Shown in pieces: positions 58,906 to 64,000 of a DNA stretch of 64,000 nt (the first letter of the stretch is position 1; each line of letters begins with the position of its first letter). The notes under the pieces are model-generated. The model saw nothing but the letters and a program-made list of their open reading frames with translations, did not search any database and had not been told where the DNA came from. The stretch comes from Hyphomicrobiales bacterium (GTDB lineage Bacteria; Pseudomonadota; Alphaproteobacteria; Rhizobiales; Rhizobiaceae): contig UBWZ01000016.1 of the NCBI GenBank assembly GCA_900469345.1, forward strand, positions 62,001 through 126,000, written 5' to 3'. The position numbers and the translations under genes were made by a program.

Positions 58906-59493
58906 TCACTTCCGGGCCGGAACCCTGAAGTCCTGAGACTGCAGCGCCGTTTCTATGTGGGGTGCCATGCGATTGCGCCCCAGGCTGAAGACATCTGCCG
59001 CGCCGGTGATGCGGAAGCCCAGCTTGCGCTGGACATTCAGCGAAGCCAGGTTGTCCGCGAACGCGCCCGAATGGATCTCCGCCTGCGGCATCCGCCGGAA
59101 GAAGCGTTCCAACACGGCTGCTACGGCCTCCGTCATGAAGCCGCGATCCCAGTAGAAGCGGTTCAGCCAGTAGCCGAGATGCCATTGGCCGTTGCGCGGT
59201 TCCAGGTCAACGACGCCCAGATGGACGTCGTCGCCGGTGGTGATCGCCAACGTCCAGCCAGGCAGAAGGCCAGAGGACTGCACCACCAGCCAGTCGAGCG
59301 CCTCCTGCCGGTCGTAGGGCTGCGGTACTCTCGCCAGCATGCGGCTGACCTTGAAATCCGCGAGGGTCTCGGCGATCGCGTCGGCGTCCGAGAGCCTGTG
59401 CGGGCGCAAAACCAGCCGCTGCGTGGAAATAACGGGGCAGGGGCCGGGCAGCGATGCAACGCGGTCTGCGGTCGGAAGAACTGCGGCGTTCAT
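58906..59493 (-). CDS. GNAT N-acetyltransferase (RimJ/RimL-like), second of a pair
   Basis: 195 residues from ATG 59493, overlapping the stop of the preceding GNAT (ATGA). RimJ-like acetyl-CoA fold: STQRLVLRPHRLSDADAIAE, DLEPRNGQWHLGYWLNRFYW, DRGFMTEAVAAVLERFF and AFADNLASLNVQRKLGFRI, the N-x-xS-xx-v-xxK-xGF signature. Similar in plan to its neighbour. Substrate unknown; position beside L27 and ObgE hints at a ribosomal target, which is inference. Confidence 0.87.
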   Translation of the reverse strand: MNAAVLPTADRVASLPGPCPVISTQRLVLRPHRLSDADAIAETLADFKVSRMLARVPQPYDRQEALDWLVVQSSGLLPGWTLAITTGDDVHLGVVDLEPRNGQWHLGYWLNRFYWDRGFMTEAVAAVLERFFRRMPQAEIHSGAFADNLASLNVQRKLGFRITGAADVFSLGRNRMAPHIETALQSQDFRVPARK

Positions 59494-60125
59494 CTCAGTT
59501 CTCCCCAGCTGCGCAATGACATCCAGGTCTTCCGGTCCAGCCGGAACCATTCGACGGCAACCATGCCGCCCAATGCCAGGCACTGGATCATGCCGGTGGC
59601 CTGGAACTGGAAGCCGCATTTCTGGATGACCCGCCTGGAGCCGACATTGGTGACCCGGCAACGCGCGTCGATATGCTCGATGTTGTTGCGGGTCCGGAAG
59701 GCCATGTCGATCAGCGCGTGAGCCGCCTCGGTTGCAAATCCCTGGTTCCAGTAGGGCTCGCCCAGCCAGTAGCCGATCTCCAGCGTCCGTTCATCTTCCT
59801 GGGGTTCCAGGGCGCAGCATCCAAGGAAAGTGCCGTTGTCGCCTCGGGTGATGGCATAAACGCATTTGCCAATCTCGCCGTCATTCGTGCGTCGCACGAA
59901 ATCGGCTGCGTCTTTCGCCGTATAAGGATGCGGCATGCGCGACACCATCGTCGCGATGTTCGCATTGTTGGCAAGATGGGCAAGTGCGTCAATGTCTTCT
60001 ACGTGGGGCGCGCGCAGAACGAGGCTCCGCGACAATAAGACAGGGCAATCGCTTCTCGACCGGTCGGGTCTCAACCGTTCCTCTGGCGGCCGGGATTGGC
60101 TCGCCCTCAGTAACTCGCCTTGCAT
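59490..60125 (-). CDS. GNAT N-acetyltransferase (RimJ/RimL-like), first of a pair
   Basis: 211 residues from ATG 60125, with AGGAGG seven nt upstream. LSRSLVLRAPHVEDIDALAH, LEPQEDERTLEIGYWLGEPY, WNQGFATEAAHALIDMAF and CRVTNVGSRRVIQKCGFQFQ are the family blocks. The first 30 residues are Arg/Ser-rich and variable. It lies just past the rpmA terminator and is translationally coupled to the second GNAT. Confidence 0.87.
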   Translation of the reverse strand: MQGELLRASQSRPPEERLRPDRSRSDCPVLLSRSLVLRAPHVEDIDALAHLANNANIATMVSRMPHPYTAKDAADFVRRTNDGEIGKCVYAITRGDNGTFLGCCALEPQEDERTLEIGYWLGEPYWNQGFATEAAHALIDMAFRTRNNIEHIDARCRVTNVGSRRVIQKCGFQFQATGMIQCLALGGMVAVEWFRLDRKTWMSLRSWGELR

Positions 60126-60150
60126 GGTCAGTCCTCCTGTTGGGAAAAAG

Positions 60151-60189
60151 AAAAAGGGGAAGATGGTGGTGTCCCATCTTCCCCTTTTT
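60151..60189. terminator. Strong intrinsic terminator after rplU-rpmA
   Basis: Perfect 16-bp stem from AAAAAGGGGAAGATGG and CCATCTTCCCCTTTTT around a 7-nt loop; T runs appear on both strands. It lies 66 nt after the rpmA stop and ends 15 nt before the ribosome site of the first GNAT. Confidence 0.92.
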
Positions 60190-60255
60190 CTGGACTGAAC
60201 CTTGAAGCGTTCAACCGGGTCGATGTGACACCGGTTGCATAACGCTTGACCGGCT

Positions 60256-60525
60256 TTATTCTGCTGCTTCGGCTTTCGGCATTACGGATACGTAGACGCG
60301 GCCATTGGCCTTCGTACGGTAGTTCACATTACCGGCCGTAAGCGCAAAAATGGTGTGGTCCTTGCCGAGGCCGACATTGGCGCCCGGATGCCACTGCGTA
60401 CCGCGCTGACGCACGATGATGTTGCCCGGAATGACCTTCTCGCCGCCGAACTTCTTTACGCCAAGGCGCTTGGATTCGGAATCGCGACCGTTGCGCGACG
60501 AACCGCCAGCTTTTTTATGTGCCAT
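60256..60525 (-). CDS. rpmA: 50S ribosomal protein L27
   Basis: 89 residues; [20 protein letters not shown] start and [20 protein letters not shown] are diagnostic. L27 sits near the peptidyl-transferase centre. AAAGGAG precedes the ATG. It follows rplU by 31 nt in the standard rplU-rpmA operon and is followed by a strong terminator. Confidence 0.98.
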   Translation of the reverse strand: MAHKKAGGSSRNGRDSESKRLGVKKFGGEKVIPGNIIVRQRGTQWHPGANVGLGKDHTIFALTAGNVNYRTKANGRVYVSVMPKAEAAE

Positions 60526-60556
60526 TGGAGTTCTCCTTTACCTTCGAAACCCTGAG

Positions 60557-60868
60557 TTAAGCCAAGATGTCCGTGATGCGGACGACCGTGTGATGCTGGC
60601 GATGGCCGCGAATTCGCTTGGAATTCTGGCGACGACGCTTCTTGAAGGACAGAACCTTCTTGCCACGATTGTGCTCGACCACCTCCGCCTTGACGGTAGC
60701 GCCCGCAACGAAAGGTGCACCGATCTGGGCATCGGCGCCTTCGCCGATGATGAGGATCTCGTTGAATTCTACAACGCTGCCAGCATCTGCTTCCAGCTTT
60801 TCGATGGTCAGCAAATCGTTGGCGGCCACGCGGTACTGTTTACCGCCGGTCTTGATGACTGCGAACAT
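60557..60868 (-). CDS. rplU: 50S ribosomal protein L21
   Basis: 103 residues; [20 protein letters not shown] start, then [20 protein letters not shown] and [20 protein letters not shown] near the C-terminus, which is the conserved rRNA-binding part. AAAGGA precedes the ATG. First gene of the rplU-rpmA operon. Confidence 0.98.
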   Translation of the reverse strand: MFAVIKTGGKQYRVAANDLLTIEKLEADAGSVVEFNEILIIGEGADAQIGAPFVAGATVKAEVVEHNRGKKVLSFKKRRRQNSKRIRGHRQHHTVVRITDILA

Positions 60869-61182
60869 TTTTTATCCTTTCATGTTCGTTCCGGCTCTGT
60901 CTGTTACAACGGCCGTCTTTTTGTCAGTCGGATATGGCTATGCCCAAACGAAGGATCGATCGAACAGATGCCGGTGAAATCTGTCCCCAAAAGCGTCAAG
61001 CCTTTGGAAACAGCACAAAAGGGGAGAGAAACCTTCTCCAGGCCTAATCGCGTGCGGACATACGCGAGGGACCTCGAGGTGTCAAGGTGAAAGCCGACAT
61101 TCTGTTGCCGATCGCCCCTTGCCAGCCCTGCAAATCGCCGCTATGAGACAGCCCGCGCTTGAAGGGCGCCGACCAGCAAAGC
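60869..61182. other. Gene-free spacer between rplU and tRNA-Ser
   Basis: The 314-bp region holds the divergent start regions of rplU (-) and the tRNA (+). I see no convincing protein frame. The minus-strand frame 61082-61273 reading through the tRNA is a known kind of false ORF. A CTTGAC (60995-61000, minus) points toward rplU but lacks a good -10. Confidence 0.6.
61118..61146 (+). promoter_or_regulatory. Predicted promoter of tRNA-Ser
   Basis: CTTGCC (61118-61123), exactly 17 nt, then CTATGA (61141-61146), close to the alphaproteobacterial CTTGAC-N17-CTATAT. The start would fall about 30 nt before the tRNA. Confidence 0.6.
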
Positions 61183-61272
61183 GGAGAGGTGGCTGAGTGG
61201 TCGAAAGCACCGCACTCGAAATGCGGCATACGGGCAACCGTATCGTGGGTTCGAATCCCACCCTCTCCGCCA
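61183..61272 (+). tRNA. tRNA-Ser (anticodon CGA)
   Basis: 90-nt class II tRNA with a long variable arm. Acceptor GGAGAGG pairs with CCTCTCC; discriminator G; CCA is encoded. Anticodon stem CCGCA/TGCGG closes the loop CTCGAAA, giving anticodon CGA for UCG codons. T arm GGGTTCGAATCCC is canonical. Confidence 0.97.
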
Positions 61273-61635
61273 TTTTGTTTGTTAAATAATTGATTTTATT
61301 GGACGTTATTAGGGCGATTTTTAATCGGCCTGTCAGTCAGCCGGCCATGGACAATAAGCCGAATCTTTTCGCGGGTTCGCCCTCGTGGATAACCGAGGCT
61401 TCCAGTTGCCAATTGTTACGACATTCGGCCAGTTTAGATTCGTTCAATAACCACCCAATGGGCAAGACGGCAGAGGTCCCAACCAAATGGAGACCTCTAT
61501 CGTCTGATTCGCAGTTAGGCCTGTTTTCCGGCCCCGTCACCGCTGATTTTAGGTTGCGTGACGATGTACCGCTTCACCACGGCTCGTCGGCGTAGACCGC
61601 TGCCGAGACTAGGCTGCGCTCGATGGTCTGGCGAT
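61273..61635. other. Gene-free stretch after tRNA-Ser
   Basis: 363 bp with no credible gene; the first 60 bp are AT-rich. I searched for a repeat of the tRNA 3' end (GTTCGAATCCCACC) elsewhere in the window and see none, and there is no integrase. It could be a decayed insertion scar or simply the 3' region of the regulator gene. Confidence 0.6.
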
Positions 61636-62589
61636 CTAGAGATCGATCAATCTCTGCGCGGTGAACTTGTCTGTGACAAGCATGTCGATGACCCCGACGC
61701 GGAGCGCGCCAGCGATCGCGTCCGTCTTCTTGGCGCCACCGGCGAGGGCGATCACCCGTTCGATGCGACCGAGATCTTCCAGAGGGAGGCCGAGGACCCG
61801 TTCGTCCAGGGGCGTCTTCACCGCATTGCCATCCCTGTCGAAGAAGCGCAATGAGATGTCGCCAACTGCGCCTGCTTCGGCCAGATCCGCTAGTTCGCGC
61901 GCCGAAAATATGTTGCCGGAGCGGGCCAGCAGTTCTGAGGGTTCGACTGCGCCGACACCAACGATGGCAAGCGTGATGCTGCCGAACAGATCCATCGTCT
62001 CGCGCACGAACGGGTCGGCCTGCATCAGTAGCTTGGCCTCCCGCGAGGTCGTCACGCCCTGAACCGGCAGAAGCTTGGGTTCAGCGCCGGTCAGCCGGGC
62101 AAGCCTGGTGGTCAGCTGCGTCGCGTGCGTCTGCACGGACGGATCTCCCATGCCGCCCAGCGTCTGCACCACGTATTTCGCCTGGGCGCTTTTCTGCGGA
62201 TGGATGTTCTCGACCATCTTGAAGATCGTCTGGCTCCAGCTCGAGACCCCGATGATCTCGCCGGGTGCGAGCGTCACCTCAAGAAGATGAGCCGCCGCCT
62301 CTCCTATGCGCACCATGATCGCACCGTCGCGATCCTCGGTGCATTCCACGACGATCGCTTCCGGCAGCTGGTATTTTGCGCGGAGCGCCGCTTCGAGTTC
62401 GCTGTAGGTGCCTGCGGGCGGGATGACGCTGGTGCGGACGATCCCTTCAGCCTCGGCGCGCTTCAGCATCCGCGAGACGGTTGCCTGCGACATGCGAAGA
62501 TGCTGAGCGATCTCCGCCTGACGGCGTCCCTCGATATGATACATCTGGGCTACTCTGGAGATCAGGCGAAGTTCGTTGAGTCTGGCCAT
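61636..62589 (-). CDS. SorC/DeoR-type sugar-binding transcriptional regulator
   Basis: 317 residues: N-terminal HTH (about residues 20-45, GRRQAEIAQHLRMSQATVSR) and a C-terminal sugar-phosphate-binding SorC domain (ETMDLFGSITLAIVGVGAVE; RVIALAGGAKKTDAIAGALR). It lies 21 nt downstream of the FGGY kinase gene and probably regulates that operon, which continues to the right. EryD of the erythritol operon is a relative, but eryB/eryC are not between these genes, so the substrate is left open. Confidence 0.9.
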   Translation of the reverse strand: MARLNELRLISRVAQMYHIEGRRQAEIAQHLRMSQATVSRMLKRAEAEGIVRTSVIPPAGTYSELEAALRAKYQLPEAIVVECTEDRDGAIMVRIGEAAAHLLEVTLAPGEIIGVSSWSQTIFKMVENIHPQKSAQAKYVVQTLGGMGDPSVQTHATQLTTRLARLTGAEPKLLPVQGVTTSREAKLLMQADPFVRETMDLFGSITLAIVGVGAVEPSELLARSGNIFSARELADLAEAGAVGDISLRFFDRDGNAVKTPLDERVLGLPLEDLGRIERVIALAGGAKKTDAIAGALRVGVIDMLVTDKFTAQRLIDL

Positions 62590-62610
62590 CGTCCATCCCG
62601 ATACGAATGA

Positions 62611-64000
62611 TTATTCACCTCTAGCGTGCGCGGTGCGCCACGTCGAGCGCCCGAGGGCATCGTTCCAGTTTTCCAGAAGGCTGGCCTTTTCGACAGGGTG
62701 CGGATGAATGACGTGCCGGTTGCGAGGCAGAGCCGCGATCTCGTCGAGATCCCGCCACAGACCGAGAGAAAGGCCTGCAAGATAGGCGGCGCCGAGGGCC
62801 GATGCTTCGGGAGCGTCACTTTGCGTGACCGCGTGTTCCACCACATCGGCGACGCGCTGCATGAGATAAGAATTCTGGCTCGGCCCACCATCGACATACA
62901 AGGCGCCAAGTTCGCTGGCGCTCTGCGCCGTCATGACGGCGATCACGTCGTGGACCTGAAAGGCGATCGAGTCCGTGACGGCCCGCGCCATCTGCGCCCG
63001 CGTCGTGCTGAATCCGATTTGCGAGAAGAGGGCCCGGGCATCCGCGTTCCAGTGCGGTGCTCCCAGGCCGACGAACGCCGGCACGAAGCCTGGACCACCC
63101 GGTTCGGCCGTTGCCGCAAGGTCGATCAGGGCTGCCACATCGGGGAGGCCGAGAATCTCCGTCATCCACGGCAGGCTGGCCGCGGACACCAGGATATTGC
63201 CCTCAAGGGCAAAGGTCGGTGTGCCACTAAGGCGCCAGGCAACGGTGGTGGTAATGCCGTCTCGCGGCGCGATGAAGACCGGCAGAGTGGTCATCACCGA
63301 GGATCCGGTCCCGAACGTCACCTTGCCGTCGCCGGGGTGGAATGCGCCGTGACCGAAGAGGGCCGCGTGGCTGTCGCCGATGGCTGCCCGGATCGGTGTG
63401 CCGTCCGGGACGCCCGGCAGCCCAAGCGTCGTGCCGAAGTCGCCCGAACTGTCGAGCACCTCAGGGAGAAGGGCGATGTCGACGCCGAAGATTTCGCCCA
63501 GCTCCTCGCTCCAGACCTGGGCCTGAAGGTCGAACAGCTGGCTTCGCGCAGCGTTGGAGGCATCGCAGACATGCCTGTGGCCGCCGGTCAGGCAATGCAC
63601 CAGCCAGCTGTCGATCGTGCCGAGGCGGACCCGACGACCGGCCGGGATGCGGTCGAGAAGCCAGCGAAACTTCGATCCCGGAAACATCGGATCGAGAGGA
63701 AGTCCCGTCAGGCCCTGGACGCGGTCGACGTGTCGCTCTGCCGTCAGCCTCTCGCAGTCGGGCGCCGTGCGCCTGCACTGCCAGCTGATCACCGGCCCCA
63801 AAGGCTCGCCCGTTTCGGCGTCCCAGGCGGTAACCGATTCCCGCTGGTTGGAGATGGCGACGGCTTCGATGGTTACGCCTTGTGCTGCCTTGAGGCAGGC
63901 TTCGATCGCTTCGCAGACGGACGCGTGGATACGGCGCGGATCCTGCTCCACCCAGCCGGGCCGCGGATAGGAAATTCCGACGGAAGCGGAGCCCCTGGCG
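62611..64000 (-). CDS. FGGY-family carbohydrate kinase, 5' end beyond the window
   Basis: 463 codons are visible and the frame is open to the window edge (…YPRPGWVEQDP), so the first ~30 residues are missing. GWVEQDPRRI, AISNQRESVTAWDAETGEPL, SWQCRRTAPDCERL, the hinge/ATP region VTFGTGSSVMTTLP and LYVDGGPSQNSYLMQRVADV mark an FGGY kinase closest in plan to glycerol kinase-like enzymes. Substrate (glycerol, xylulose, erythritol or other) cannot be fixed. Co-directional with the SorC regulator. Confidence 0.9.
   Translation of the reverse strand, partial: ARGSASVGISYPRPGWVEQDPRRIHASVCEAIEACLKAAQGVTIEAVAISNQRESVTAWDAETGEPLGPVISWQCRRTAPDCERLTAERHVDRVQGLTGLPLDPMFPGSKFRWLLDRIPAGRRVRLGTIDSWLVHCLTGGHRHVCDASNAARSQLFDLQAQVWSEELGEIFGVDIALLPEVLDSSGDFGTTLGLPGVPDGTPIRAAIGDSHAALFGHGAFHPGDGKVTFGTGSSVMTTLPVFIAPRDGITTTVAWRLSGTPTFALEGNILVSAASLPWMTEILGLPDVAALIDLAATAEPGGPGFVPAFVGLGAPHWNADARALFSQIGFSTTRAQMARAVTDSIAFQVHDVIAVMTAQSASELGALYVDGGPSQNSYLMQRVADVVEHAVTQSDAPEASALGAAYLAGLSLGLWRDLDEIAALPRNRHVIHPHPVEKASLLENWNDALGRSTWRTAHARGE

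Noticed and set aside
61082-61273. Short minus-strand frame reading AERVGFEPTIRLPV across tRNA-Ser
   Set aside because: This peptide is a familiar false translation of the antisense of tRNA-Ser genes.
61183-61635. tRNA-Ser as an integration site for a mobile island
   Set aside because: No repeat of the tRNA 3' end, integrase or mobility gene is seen in the window.

Overview
The window is a 64 kb piece of an alphaproteobacterial chromosome, almost certainly from a member of the Rhizobiaceae (Rhizobium/Agrobacterium/Ensifer relatives). The evidence is the hemJ-rho-mnmE-mnmG-rsmG-parA-parB order, an alpha-type LexA box (GAAC-N7-GAAC) ahead of an imuA-imuB-dnaE2 cassette, a TrcR/DUF1013 protein, a GDH180-type NAD-glutamate dehydrogenase, and overall GC of roughly 60%. 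The genus cannot be fixed by eye. Nearly everything is chromosomal housekeeping; I see no insertion sequence, prophage, integrase or CRISPR array. The left end is probably close to the replication origin, because hemJ-rho-mnmE-parAB is ori-proximal in related genomes and three parS-like palindromes lie at 2.9, 4.8 and 14.0 kb.

Layout. 0-7.1 kb (+): end of hemJ, rho with its terminator, tRNA-modification genes mnmE/mnmG, rsmG, parA and parB; this block is visibly less GC-rich than the rest. 7.1-11.4 kb (-): holA-lptE-leuS, overlapping end to end. 11.5-17.4 kb: YggS-type PLP protein, propionyl-CoA synthetase prpE, an orphan BrnA-like protein and trcR (-), acetyl-CoA synthetase acs. 17.4-25.5 kb: nuclease and SDHAF4-like genes (-), htpX-rsmB, a heparinase II/III-like protein, purH, and a UMF1-type transporter (-) whose 3' end overlaps purH. 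25.5-34.1 kb: NAD-glutamate dehydrogenase (-), pdxY, carbonic anhydrase, a lytic transglycosylase (-) with a LexA-like box upstream, and asd (-). 34.5-41.7 kb: an MHS-type permease with a large extracytoplasmic insertion, PAP2 phosphatase, leuB/RidA/leuD (-), a two-TM small protein, a CitE-like lyase, DUF1737, a small zincin. 41.8-48.7 kb: SOS mutagenesis cassette imuA-imuB-dnaE2, then bfd-bfr. 48.8-60.9 kb (-): rplU-rpmA, two GNATs, obgE-proB-proA-nadD-rsfS-rlmH, an EnvC-like protein, ctpA, a divergent polysaccharide deacetylase and rppH. 60.9-64 kb: tRNA-Ser(CGA), then a SorC-type regulator and a truncated FGGY sugar kinase (-).

The most interesting signal is upstream of asd. On the minus strand a CTTGAC-N17-TAAACA promoter is followed by a 39-codon open frame that ends in KTTAKTTTKTV, a run of Thr and Lys codons. 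It lies 112 nt before asd, whose product makes the common precursor of Thr, Lys, Met and Ile. A perfect GC-rich hairpin sits between the two. This has the architecture of a Thr/Lys-sensing attenuator, although no U-tract terminator is visible. Secondary points are parS sites embedded in coding sequence and in a stop codon, a possible LexA site on a lytic transglycosylase, an element shared by acs and the MHS permease, and an orphan BrnA-like protein beside trcR.
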